NCBI RefSeq assembly: GCF_002291145.1
Contig: NZ_NTGE01000221.1
Coordinates: 1 to 64,000, forward strand
Direction of reading: 5' to 3'
Source of the DNA: Streptomyces sp. SA15
Lineage (GTDB): Bacteria; Actinomycetota; Actinomycetes; Streptomycetales; Streptomycetaceae
Length of the DNA stretch: 64,000 nucleotides
Shown here: piece by piece, positions 33,160 to 40,737 of the stretch
How the letters are laid out: each line of letters begins with the position of its first letter
Position numbering within the stretch: position 1 is the first letter of the stretch
The notes under the pieces: generated by a model
Database searches by the model: none
Told to the model about the DNA's origin: nothing
The model's input: the letters and a program-made list of their open reading frames with translations, nothing else
Program-made: the position numbers and the translations under genes

Positions 33160-34422
33160 ATGAGCCAAGCACCCTCACCCCGCACCGTCGTCGGCTGCAC
33201 GCTGCTGGTGATCGCCCTCGGCGCGGGCGTCACCGCCTGCAGCTCCGACGGCAACCCGCTGTCCGCCGAGCCGTACGACGCGGCGGACCAGGTCGCCTTC
33301 AGCGGCCACGCCGGCGCCGGAAAGAAGGCCGATCCCGACAAGCCCATAGAGGTCACCGCCGAGGACGACGACGGGCGCATCACGGACGTGACGGCCATGG
33401 ACGCGTCGGGACGCTACGTGGCGGGCGAACTCTCCGCCGACGGCTCCCGCTGGCACAGCACCTCCCCGCTGGCCGCGGACGCCCACTACACGGTCCGCGT
33501 GAGCACGGAGGACGAGGACGGCGCCCCCGGCCGCCGGGTCCTCACCTTCGACACCGGCAAGCCCCTCACCAAGAAGCGCCTGGGCGTCACCTTCGGCCCC
33601 AAGGCGGGCCAGTACGGCGTCGGCCAGCCCGTCACCGCCGAACTCGGCCAGCCCGTCAAGGACAAGGCACAGCGGGCCGTCGTCGAGCGCGCCCTCAAGG
33701 TCGACTCCATGCCCGCGGTGGAGGGCGGCTGGCACTGGGTGAACGACAAGGAGCTCCACTACCGCCCCAAGGAGTACTGGCCCACCCACGCCACCATCCA
33801 GGTCCGCAGCAATCTGGACGGCATCAAGATCAGCGACCGCCTCTGGGGCGGCAAGGCCAAGCCCCTCAAGATCACCACCGGCGACCGCGTCATCGCCGTC
33901 ACCGACGCCGCCTCGCACTCGATGACGGTCTACAAGAACGACGAGGTGATCAAACAGATCCCGGTCACCACCGGAAAGCCCGGCTTCGAGACCCGCAACG
34001 GCGTCAAGGTCGTCCTGGGCAAGGAGTACTTCGTACGGATGCGCAGCACCAGCATCGGCATAGCCGAGGGCTCCTCGGAGTCGTACGACCTGCCCGTCTA
34101 CTACGCCACCCGCGTCACCTGGAGCGGTGAGTACGTGCACGCCGCCCCCTGGTCCGTAGGCTCCCAGGGCTCCGCCAACGTCAGCCACGGCTGCACCGGC
34201 ATGAGCACCGCCAACGCCGCCTGGTTCTTCGAGAACATCCGCGAGGGCGACCTGGTCAAGGTCGTCAACAGCTCCGGCAACACGATGGAACCCTTCGGCA
34301 ACGGCTTCGGCGACTGGAACCTGGCCTGGGAGAACTGGCGCAACGGCAGCGCACTGGTCGTGGGCAACCCGCAGGGCCCGAGCCCGCAGGATGCGGCAAG
34401 ACTCAGGCCGACGGCGGTCTGA
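33160..34422 (+). CDS. L,D-transpeptidase lipoprotein
   Basis: 420 residues from ATG 33160. Lipoprotein signal ending VTAC (Cys27). Two Ig-like beta domains (about residues 60-240) precede a YkuD catalytic domain containing SHGCTGMS, with the nucleophilic cysteine near residue 345, and YVHAAPWS. Forms 3-3 cross-links in peptidoglycan or attaches proteins, as LdtMt2-type enzymes do. Placed inside the respiratory gene block but probably unrelated to it functionally. Confidence 0.93.
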   Translation: MSQAPSPRTVVGCTLLVIALGAGVTACSSDGNPLSAEPYDAADQVAFSGHAGAGKKADPDKPIEVTAEDDDGRITDVTAMDASGRYVAGELSADGSRWHSTSPLAADAHYTVRVSTEDEDGAPGRRVLTFDTGKPLTKKRLGVTFGPKAGQYGVGQPVTAELGQPVKDKAQRAVVERALKVDSMPAVEGGWHWVNDKELHYRPKEYWPTHATIQVRSNLDGIKISDRLWGGKAKPLKITTGDRVIAVTDAASHSMTVYKNDEVIKQIPVTTGKPGFETRNGVKVVLGKEYFVRMRSTSIGIAEGSSESYDLPVYYATRVTWSGEYVHAAPWSVGSQGSANVSHGCTGMSTANAAWFFENIREGDLVKVVNSSGNTMEPFGNGFGDWNLAWENWRNGSALVVGNPQGPSPQDAARLRPTAV

Positions 34423-34450
34423 GCGAGGTACCCAGGGGCGCGGGGCCGTA

Positions 34451-34852
34451 TCAGGCGCTCAGAGCCTTACGATCCCGCAACAAAGAGGCCAAGGCCGCCG
34501 CGAACTCCACCGGCTCCACAGGCAACGTCACCGCCGCCTCAGCCCGACTCCACGTGGCCAACCACGCATCCTGAGGCCGCCCCATCAGCACAAGCACCGG
34601 TGGACAGTCGAACACCTCGTCCTTGATCTGCCGGCACAGCCCCATGCCCCCCATCGGCACAGCCTCACCGTCCAGCACACAGACGTCGATGCCCCCCTTG
34701 TCCAACTCGCGCAGAACCGCCGGAGGCGTCGCACACTCCACGAACTCGACCAACGGCACATCAGGAGCCGGCCGTCGGCCGGCGGCCAACCGCACCTGCT
34801 CGCGGGTGTTGGAGTCGTCGCTGTAGACCAGCACCGTGGCGGTCGGTTGCAT
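34451..34852 (-). CDS. Stand-alone degenerate receiver-domain protein
   Basis: 133 residues from ATG 34850-34852 after GGAGGAAGC. The fold of a CheY-like receiver is clear: VLVYSDDSNT (acidic pair), VCVLDGEAVPMGG (phosphoacceptor Asp near residue 58). The switch Thr/Ser is replaced (VLVLMGRP) and the conserved Lys is missing (AAVTLPVEP), so normal phosphorylation signalling is doubtful. No output domain and no adjacent kinase. It is divergent from ctaE. Confidence 0.78.
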   Translation of the reverse strand: MQPTATVLVYSDDSNTREQVRLAAGRRPAPDVPLVEFVECATPPAVLRELDKGGIDVCVLDGEAVPMGGMGLCRQIKDEVFDCPPVLVLMGRPQDAWLATWSRAEAAVTLPVEPVEFAAALASLLRDRKALSA

Positions 34853-34986
34853 GCTTCCTCCGTGACGTCAGCGTCGTAAGGACAGGCCCGTTGGGCCGGA
34901 TGCTACTCCCTTGAACACCACGTCAACACCGGTACGACCGGGGAAGACACTCCGAACGGCACCCCCCGGAGTGAGGGCGGGATAAG

Positions 34987-35007
34987 CGACCGACATAATG
35001 TCGGTCG
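34987..35007. promoter_or_regulatory. 21-bp palindrome covering the ctaE start
   Basis: CGACCGACAT (34987-34996), one central A, then its exact complement ATGTCGGTCG (34998-35007). The second arm contains the ATG of ctaE. It could be an operator or an mRNA hairpin hiding the start. Further upstream TTGAAC (34911-34916), 16 bp, TACGAC (34933-34938) is a possible promoter. Confidence 0.55.
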
Positions 35008-35618
35008 TGGCGACAGCAACGACAGTAGATACCGGGCACGCGCACCCGTCGGTCAACCGACCGAACCTCACCAGCGTCGGAACCATCATCTGGCTGAGTT
35101 CCGAGCTGATGTTCTTCGCGGCCCTCTTCGCGATGTACTTCACCCTGCGATCGGTGACCGGGCCGGATCACTGGAAGGAGATGGCGGGCCATCTCAACTT
35201 CCCGTTCTCGGCGACGAACACCACGATCCTGGTGCTCTCCTCCCTCACCTGCCAGCTCGGCGTCTTCGCCGCCGAGCGCGGTGACGTGAAGAAGCTCCGG
35301 GGCTGGTTCATCGTCACCTTCATCATGGGCGCGATCTTCATCGGCGGTCAGATCTACGAGTACACCGAGCTGGTCAAGGACGCGGGACTCTCGCTCTCCT
35401 CGGACCCGTACGGCTCGGTCTTCTACCTGACCACCGGCTTCCACGGCCTGCACGTGACGGGCGGCCTCATCGCCTTCCTGCTGGTGCTCGGCCGCACCTA
35501 CGCGGCCAGGAGGTTCACCCATGAGCAGGCGACCGCCGCGATCGTCGTGTCCTACTACTGGCACTTCGTCGATGTCGTCTGGATCGGCCTCTTCGCCACG
35601 ATCTACATGATCAAGTAG
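34998..35618 (+). CDS. ctaE: Cytochrome c oxidase subunit III
   Basis: 206 residues, five membrane helices. Typical motifs are IIWLSSELMFFAALFAMYF, TTGFHGLHVTGGL and SYYWHFVDVVWI. Start ATG 34998; GTG 35007 is a possible alternative because the ribosome site is weak in either case. Followed 80 bp later by qcrCAB in the same direction, as in other actinobacteria where oxidase and bc1 complex form one supercomplex. Confidence 0.95.
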   Translation: MSVVATATTVDTGHAHPSVNRPNLTSVGTIIWLSSELMFFAALFAMYFTLRSVTGPDHWKEMAGHLNFPFSATNTTILVLSSLTCQLGVFAAERGDVKKLRGWFIVTFIMGAIFIGGQIYEYTELVKDAGLSLSSDPYGSVFYLTTGFHGLHVTGGLIAFLLVLGRTYAARRFTHEQATAAIVVSYYWHFVDVVWIGLFATIYMIK

Positions 35619-35698
35619 CCGGGCCCGTTCCCGCGCGCTTCCCACAAGCGCACATCCCAGAAGCATCGACGCAGAAGATCCTGACACCGGGGTAATCC

Positions 35699-36508
35699 GT
35701 GAAAAAGCTCTCCGCACGACGACGCCACCCAATGGCGGCGCTCGTCGTCCTACTCCTCGCGCTGATGTGCACGGGGGCGGTGTACACCGCCGTCGCCCCC
35801 ACCCGTGAGGCGAAGGCAGATGAAACCGCCCAGTCTCTCGCCATCGACGAGGGCAAGAAGCTCTATGCCGTCGGCTGCGCCAGTTGCCACGGCACCGGCG
35901 GTCAGGGCACCTCCGACGGTCCGAGCCTCGTGGGCGTGGGCGCCGCGGCCGTCGACTTCCAGGTGGGCACCGGCCGTATGCCGGCCCAGCAGCCGGGCGC
36001 GCAGGTCCCGAAGAAGAAGGTCGTCTACACGCAGGCCGAGATCGATCAGCTGGCCGCGTACATCGCTTCGCTGGGTGCCGGTCCGAACGTCCCGACCGAG
36101 GCGCAGTACAGCCCCGAGGGTGCCGACATCGCCAAGGGCGGCGAGCTGTTCCGCACCAACTGCGCGCAGTGCCACAACTTCACCGGCAAGGGCGGCGCGC
36201 TGACGCACGGCAAGTTCGCACCGACGCTCGAGGGCGTCGACCCGAAGCACATCTACGAGGCCATGCAGACCGGCCCGCAGAACATGCCGTCCTTCCCCGA
36301 CACCACGCTGTCGGAGCAGAACAAGAAGGACATCATCGCGTACCTCGACGAGGTCAACAGCGACGACACCGAGAGCCCCGGTGGCCTGGAACTGGGCGGA
36401 CTCGGTCCGGTCAGTGAGGGTCTGTTCGGCTGGATCTTCGGTCTCGGCGGGCTGATCGCCGTCGCCGTGTGGGTCGCCGCCCGGACCGCAAAGGCCAAGA
36501 AGTCATGA
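35699..36508 (+). CDS. qcrC: Dihaem cytochrome c subunit of the bc1 complex
   Basis: 269 residues from GTG 35699. N-terminal membrane helix, two cytochrome c domains each with CXXCH (CASCH near residue 60, CAQCH near residue 158), and a C-terminal membrane helix. This dihaem subunit replaces soluble cytochrome c in actinobacteria and passes electrons directly to CuA of CtaC. Overlaps qcrA by ATGA. Confidence 0.95.
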   Translation: MKKLSARRRHPMAALVVLLLALMCTGAVYTAVAPTREAKADETAQSLAIDEGKKLYAVGCASCHGTGGQGTSDGPSLVGVGAAAVDFQVGTGRMPAQQPGAQVPKKKVVYTQAEIDQLAAYIASLGAGPNVPTEAQYSPEGADIAKGGELFRTNCAQCHNFTGKGGALTHGKFAPTLEGVDPKHIYEAMQTGPQNMPSFPDTTLSEQNKKDIIAYLDEVNSDDTESPGGLELGGLGPVSEGLFGWIFGLGGLIAVAVWVAARTAKAKKS

Positions 36509-37563
36509 GTAGCCAAGACATTCCAGAAGAGAACCTGCCCGCTGAGCGGGACACCGCCCAGGGCGCGGTCGGCGTTGCGGACGAGAAGCACCCGTTCGCC
36601 GACCCCGGTCTGCCGCCCCACGAGCACCGGATCCAGGACATCGACGAGCGGGCCGCCAAGCGGTCCGAGCGCTCGGTCGCCCTGATGTTCACGGTGTCGA
36701 TGCTGGCCACCATCGGCTTCATCGCCTCGTACGTGGCGATCCCGCACGACAAGGCGATCTACGTCTTCCCGATCGGCCACATCAACGGGCTGAACTTCGC
36801 GCTCGGGCTGACGCTCGGCATCGCGCTGTTCTGCATCGGCGCGGGCGCGGTCCACTGGGCCCGCACCCTGATGTCCGATGTCGAGATCGCCGACGAGCGG
36901 CACCCGATCGAGGCGTCCACCGAGGTCCGCGAGAAGGTCCACGAGGACTTCAAGCAGGGCGCCAAGGAGTCGGTGATCGGCCGCCGCAAGCTGATCCGCC
37001 GCACGATGCTCGGCGCGCTCACCCTGGTGCCGCTCTCCGGCGTCGTCCTGCTGCGCGACCTCGGTCCGCTGCCCGAGACCAAGCTCCGCCACACCCTGTG
37101 GTCCAAGGGCAAGCTGCTCGTCAACATGAACACGGACGAGCCGCTGCGTCCCTCCGACGTCGTGGTCGGCTCCCTCACCTTCGCCAAGCCCGAGGGCCTG
37201 GAGGAGCACGACCACGAGTTCCAGAACGAGATCGCCAAGGCGGCCCTGATGATCGTCCGGATCCAGCCGGACGACATCAAGGACAAGCGCGAGCTCGAGT
37301 GGTCGCACGAGGGCATCGTCGCGTACTCGAAGATCTGCACCCACGTCGGTTGCCCGATCTCCCTCTACGAGCAGCAGACGCACCACGTGCTCTGCCCCTG
37401 CCACCAGTCCACCTTCGACCTCTCCGACGGTGCCCGGGTGATCTTCGGCCCCGCCGGTCACGCCCTGCCGCAGCTGCGCATCGGCGTGAACGACGAGGGT
37501 TACCTCGAGGCGCTCGGCGACTTCGAAGAGCCCGTCGGTCCTGCTTTCTGGGAGCGCGGATGA
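36505..37563 (+). CDS. qcrA: Rieske iron-sulfur subunit of the bc1 complex
   Basis: 352 residues from ATG 36505. Three membrane helices, longer than the single helix of proteobacterial Rieske proteins, as expected in actinobacteria. The [2Fe-2S] ligands are in CTHVGC and CPCHQS. A twin-arginine-like GRRKLIRRTM precedes the third helix. Overlaps qcrC and qcrB by 4 bp at each end. Confidence 0.96.
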   Translation: MSSQDIPEENLPAERDTAQGAVGVADEKHPFADPGLPPHEHRIQDIDERAAKRSERSVALMFTVSMLATIGFIASYVAIPHDKAIYVFPIGHINGLNFALGLTLGIALFCIGAGAVHWARTLMSDVEIADERHPIEASTEVREKVHEDFKQGAKESVIGRRKLIRRTMLGALTLVPLSGVVLLRDLGPLPETKLRHTLWSKGKLLVNMNTDEPLRPSDVVVGSLTFAKPEGLEEHDHEFQNEIAKAALMIVRIQPDDIKDKRELEWSHEGIVAYSKICTHVGCPISLYEQQTHHVLCPCHQSTFDLSDGARVIFGPAGHALPQLRIGVNDEGYLEALGDFEEPVGPAFWERG

Positions 37564-39197
37564 GCACTACGACCAGCAACGAGTCCCGCTCTCGCGGGAA
37601 GGCACCGGCCGGCGAGCGCGTCGCCGACTGGGCCGACGGTCGGCTGGGGATCTACTCCCTGGCCAAGGCCAACATGCGCAAGATCTTTCCGGACCACTGG
37701 TCCTTCATGCTCGGTGAGATCGCCCTCTATAGCTTCATCATCATCATCCTCACGGGTGTGTATCTGACGCTGTTCTTCCACCCGTCGATGAACGAGGTGG
37801 AGTACCACGGCAGTTACGTCCCGCTCCAGGGCCAGCTGATGAGCGAGGCCTTCAAGTCGACGCTGGACATCAGCTTCGACGTCCGCGGCGGTCTGCTCAT
37901 CCGGCAGATCCACCACTGGGCGGCGATCATCTTCCTCGCCGCCATGTTCGTGCACATGATGCGCGTCTTCTTCACCGGCGCCTTCCGGAAGCCGCGCGAG
38001 ATCAACTGGCTGTTCGGCTTCCTGCTGTTCGTCCTGGGCATGTTCACCGGTTTCACCGGCTACTCGCTCCCGGACGACCTGCTCTCCGGCACCGGTGTCC
38101 GCTTCACCCAGGGCGCGATTCTGTCCATGCCGATCGTCGGCACGTACATCTCGATGTTCCTGTTCGGCGGAGAGTTCCCGGGCGACGACTTCGTCGCGCG
38201 GTTCTACTCGATCCACATCCTGCTGCTGCCGGGCATCATGCTCGGGCTGGTCGTCGGCCACCTGATCCTGGTCTTCTACCACAAGCACACGCAGTTCGCG
38301 GGCCCCGGACGCACCAACAAGAACGTCGTCGGCATGCCGCTGCTGCCCGTCTACATGGCCAAGGCCGGAGGCTTCTTCTTCCTGGTCTTCGGCTTCATCG
38401 CGGCCCTGGCCGGCATCGCGTCCGTCAACCCGATCTGGGCGCTGGGCCCGTACCGGTCCGACCAGGTGTCGACCGGCGCCCAGCCCGACTGGTACATGGG
38501 CTTCGCGGAGGGACTGGTCCGGGCCATGCCCGGCTGGGAGATCAACTTCTGGGGTCACACGCTCGTCCTGGGCGTCTTCGTCCCGCTGGTGGTCTTCGGT
38601 CTCTTCCTCGGGATCATCGCGCTCTATCCGTTCATCGAGTCCTGGATCACCGGGGACAAGCGCGAGCACCACATCCTGGACCGGCCGCGCAACGCCCCGA
38701 CCCGGACGGCCTTCGGTGTCGCCTGGGTCACCGCGTACATGATCATGCTGATCGGCGGTGGCAACGACATCGTCGCCACCCACTTCCATCTCTCGATCAA
38801 CTCGGTCACCTGGTTCGTCCGTATCGGGTTCTTCGTCGGACCGGTCCTCGCGTTCATCGTCACCAAGCGGATCTGCCTCGGCCTCCAGCGCCGCGACAAG
38901 GACAAGGTGCTGCACGGCCGCGAGTCGGGCATCATCAAGCGCCTGCCGCACGGTGAGTTCGTCGAGATCCACGAGCCGCTCAGCCAGGACCAGATGTACA
39001 CGCTCACCGCGCACGAGCAGTACAAGCCGGCCGAGATCGGCCCGACGGTCGACGAGAACGGCGTCGAGCGCAAGGTGAAGCCCACCGAGAAGCTGCGCGC
39101 CAAGCTCAGCGACGCGTACTACGGCGAGGAGAGCCAGATCCCCAAGCCCACCGTCGAGGAGTACAGGGAGATCACGAGCGGCCACGGCCACCACTGA
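37560..39197 (+). CDS. qcrB: Cytochrome b subunit of the bc1 complex
   Basis: 545 residues from ATG 37560, with GGGAG upstream. Haem ligand histidines lie in QIHHWAAIIFLAAMFVHMMR and the paired helix (SIHILLLPGIMLGLVVGHLIL), and GFTGYSLPDDLLSG is the Qo-site signature region. A long hydrophilic C-terminal extension (about 110 residues) ending ITSGHGHH is typical of actinobacteria. Terminates at the hairpin 39223-39257. Confidence 0.97.
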   Translation: MSTTTSNESRSRGKAPAGERVADWADGRLGIYSLAKANMRKIFPDHWSFMLGEIALYSFIIIILTGVYLTLFFHPSMNEVEYHGSYVPLQGQLMSEAFKSTLDISFDVRGGLLIRQIHHWAAIIFLAAMFVHMMRVFFTGAFRKPREINWLFGFLLFVLGMFTGFTGYSLPDDLLSGTGVRFTQGAILSMPIVGTYISMFLFGGEFPGDDFVARFYSIHILLLPGIMLGLVVGHLILVFYHKHTQFAGPGRTNKNVVGMPLLPVYMAKAGGFFFLVFGFIAALAGIASVNPIWALGPYRSDQVSTGAQPDWYMGFAEGLVRAMPGWEINFWGHTLVLGVFVPLVVFGLFLGIIALYPFIESWITGDKREHHILDRPRNAPTRTAFGVAWVTAYMIMLIGGGNDIVATHFHLSINSVTWFVRIGFFVGPVLAFIVTKRICLGLQRRDKDKVLHGRESGIIKRLPHGEFVEIHEPLSQDQMYTLTAHEQYKPAEIGPTVDENGVERKVKPTEKLRAKLSDAYYGEESQIPKPTVEEYREITSGHGHH

Positions 39198-39222
39198 TCG
39201 CTGCGCTCGCCACGCGCGGTTC

Positions 39223-39257
39223 AAAGGGCCCCGTCCGGTCTTCGGACGGGGCCCTTT
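39223..39257 (+). terminator. Terminator of the ctaE-qcrCAB unit
   Basis: Perfect 15-bp stem AAAGGGCCCCGTCCG (39223-39237) with complement 39243-39257 and a GTCTT loop, 25 bp past the qcrB stop. Confidence 0.9.
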
Positions 39258-39318
39258 GCCATGCCCGCCGGCTGGATAGGGTGGACCCCGTTGAGACTCG
39301 TGTCCCGCTGTACGGGAC
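39256..39318 (+). promoter_or_regulatory. Possible trpD promoter and leader hairpin
   Basis: TTGCCA (39256-39261) and TAGGGT (39277-39282) with a 15-bp spacer form a possible promoter. The transcript would begin with a small hairpin GTCCCG-CTGTA-CGGGAC (39302-39318) just before the ribosome site CAGGAG. No Trp-codon leader peptide is seen. Confidence 0.35.
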
Positions 39319-39335
39319 TGATCCAGGAGCGGCTT

Positions 39336-40400
39336 ATGAGCGCTGTGACCCCCGCTGGAGGCGACACCGCGGCGGGCCGTTCCTGGCCCGAGGTACTGAG
39401 CGCACTGCTCGGCGGGCAGGACCTGAGCGCCGGCGACACGGCCTGGGCGATGGACCGCTTCATGAGCGGCGAGGCCACGGACGCCCAGATCGCGGGCTTC
39501 ATGGTGGCGCTCCGCGCCAAGGGCGAGACGGTGGAGGAGATCAACGGTCTCGTCGAGGCGATGTACGCGCACGCGCAGCCGCTGCACATCCCGGGCCCGG
39601 CCGTCGACATCGTCGGCACGGGCGGCGACCGGGCCAAGACGGTCAACATCTCGACGATGTCCGCCATCGTGATCGCCGGCACCGGAGCGAAGGTCGTCAA
39701 GCACGGCAACCGGGCGTCGTCCTCGGCGAGCGGGTCGTCCGATGTGCTGGAGAAGCTGGGCATCAACCTGGACCTGTCTCCCGAGCGGGTGGCGCGGGTG
39801 GTGGAGGAGGCCGGGATCACCTTCTGCTTCGCGGCCAAGTTCCATCCCTCGATGCGGTTCGTCGGTGCGGTCCGGCGGGATCTGGGGATTCCGACCTCGT
39901 TCAACCTCCTCGGCCCGCTGACCAACCCCGCCCGGGTCACCGCCTCGGCGATCGGCTGCTTCGACACCCGGATGGCGGGGCTCATGGCCGGCGTACTGGC
40001 CGAGCGCGGCTCGTCCGCGCTGGTGTTCCGCGGCGACGACGGCCTCGACGAGCTGACGACCACGGCCACCTCCCGGGTGTGGATCGTGCGCGACGGCAAG
40101 GTCACCGAGGAGGCCTTCGACCCGCGCGACGTCGGCATCGAACTGGTCCCGGTTCAGGCGCTGCGAGGCGCCGACGCCTCGTACAACGCCGAGGTGGCCC
40201 GGCGCCTGCTGGACGGCGAGTCAGGTCCGGTGCGGGACGCCGTAGTCCTGAACTCGGCGGCGGCGCTGGTGGCGCTGGAGCCGACCGGGGCGCCGCTGGT
40301 GGACCAGATCCGGGCCGGTATGGAGAAGGCCGTGGAGTCGCTCGACTCGGGGGCGGCGAAGCTGACGCTGGAGCGCTGGGTGGCGGCCAGCAACGTGTAG
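39336..40400 (+). CDS. trpD: Anthranilate phosphoribosyltransferase
   Basis: Second step of the tryptophan branch: anthranilate plus PRPP. 354 residues from ATG 39336. Signatures: VDIVGTGGDRAKTVNIST, KHGNRASSSASGSSDVLE, FAAKFHPSMRF and NLLGPLTNP. The gene is not with other trp genes. Its position after qcrB matches the mycobacterial order ctaE-qcrCAB-trpD. Confidence 0.95.
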   Translation: MSAVTPAGGDTAAGRSWPEVLSALLGGQDLSAGDTAWAMDRFMSGEATDAQIAGFMVALRAKGETVEEINGLVEAMYAHAQPLHIPGPAVDIVGTGGDRAKTVNISTMSAIVIAGTGAKVVKHGNRASSSASGSSDVLEKLGINLDLSPERVARVVEEAGITFCFAAKFHPSMRFVGAVRRDLGIPTSFNLLGPLTNPARVTASAIGCFDTRMAGLMAGVLAERGSSALVFRGDDGLDELTTTATSRVWIVRDGKVTEEAFDPRDVGIELVPVQALRGADASYNAEVARRLLDGESGPVRDAVVLNSAAALVALEPTGAPLVDQIRAGMEKAVESLDSGAAKLTLERWVAASNV

Positions 40401-40416
40401 CACTTCGCGGAGCGAT

Positions 40417-40446
40417 GTCCCGCGATCCGGACACGGGTTGCGGGAC
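40417..40446 (+). terminator. Hairpin after trpD
   Basis: GTCCCGC (40417-40423) and GCGGGAC (40440-40446) form a 7-bp stem with a 16-nt loop just past trpD. It overlaps the -35 of the next promoter. Confidence 0.5.
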
Positions 40447-40467
40447 CGCGATCACTTCACATACGTT
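40438..40467 (+). promoter_or_regulatory. Putative promoter of the riboswitch transcript
   Basis: TTGCGG (40438-40443), 18-bp spacer, TACGTT (40462-40467). Predicted start falls at about 40474, immediately before the riboswitch. Confidence 0.55.
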
Positions 40468-40475
40468 CTTGTCCA

Positions 40476-40589
40476 GGTCATGAGTGACAGTCATGAGGCC
40501 CCGGCCGACTGTCCGGCAACCCTCCGTCCGTGGCGGGGTGCCCCGGGTGAAGACCAGGCTGTGGACAGCAAGGTCCACGGCAAGCGCGG
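40476..40589 (+). ncRNA. SAM-IV riboswitch
   Basis: The leader GGTCATGAGTGAC...GCCCCGGCCGACTGTCCGGCAACCC...GGGGTGCCCCGGGTGAAGACCAGGC has the SAM-I/IV core and follows, from memory, the streptomycete SAM-IV consensus. P1 pairs GGTC (40476-40479) with GACC (40552-40555), and an extra 3' hairpin GTGGAC-AGCAAG-GTCCAC (40561-40578) is followed by the GGCAAGCGCGG strand expected for the SAM-IV pseudoknot. It should lower expression of the downstream aminotransferase when SAM is abundant. An 8-bp inverted repeat GGATCCCT/AGGGATCC (40588-40595, 40622-40629) may be its expression platform. Confidence 0.85.
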
Positions 40590-40649
40590 ATCCCTCGCAC
40601 GCTTTTTAGAAGTGTGGGGCCAGGGATCCTGGTCGTCGAGGAGTCTTCC

Positions 40650-40670
40650 GTGAGCAAGCGAATGCGATAG
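40650..40670 (+). CDS. Six-codon leader ORF (MSKRMR)
   Basis: GTG at 40650 with GAGGAG 6 nt upstream opens a six-codon frame, MSKRMR, ending in TAG at 40668-40670. It lies between the riboswitch and the aminotransferase gene. After it comes a C/T-rich stretch (CCCTTTTTCTCTCTTTCCCC). It could be a translated leader peptide tuning read-through. Confidence 0.5.
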   Translation: MSKRMR

Positions 40671-40737
40671 GGCCGCAGAGCCCCGCCTCCGCACACCCTT
40701 TTTCTCTCTTTCCCCATGCCTCTCACGGGAGTTTGCC

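Noticed and set aside
37500..39845. A 781-codon minus-strand open frame opposite qcrB and trpD
   Set aside because: It is the antisense shadow of well-defined respiratory genes; high G+C makes such long open frames common.
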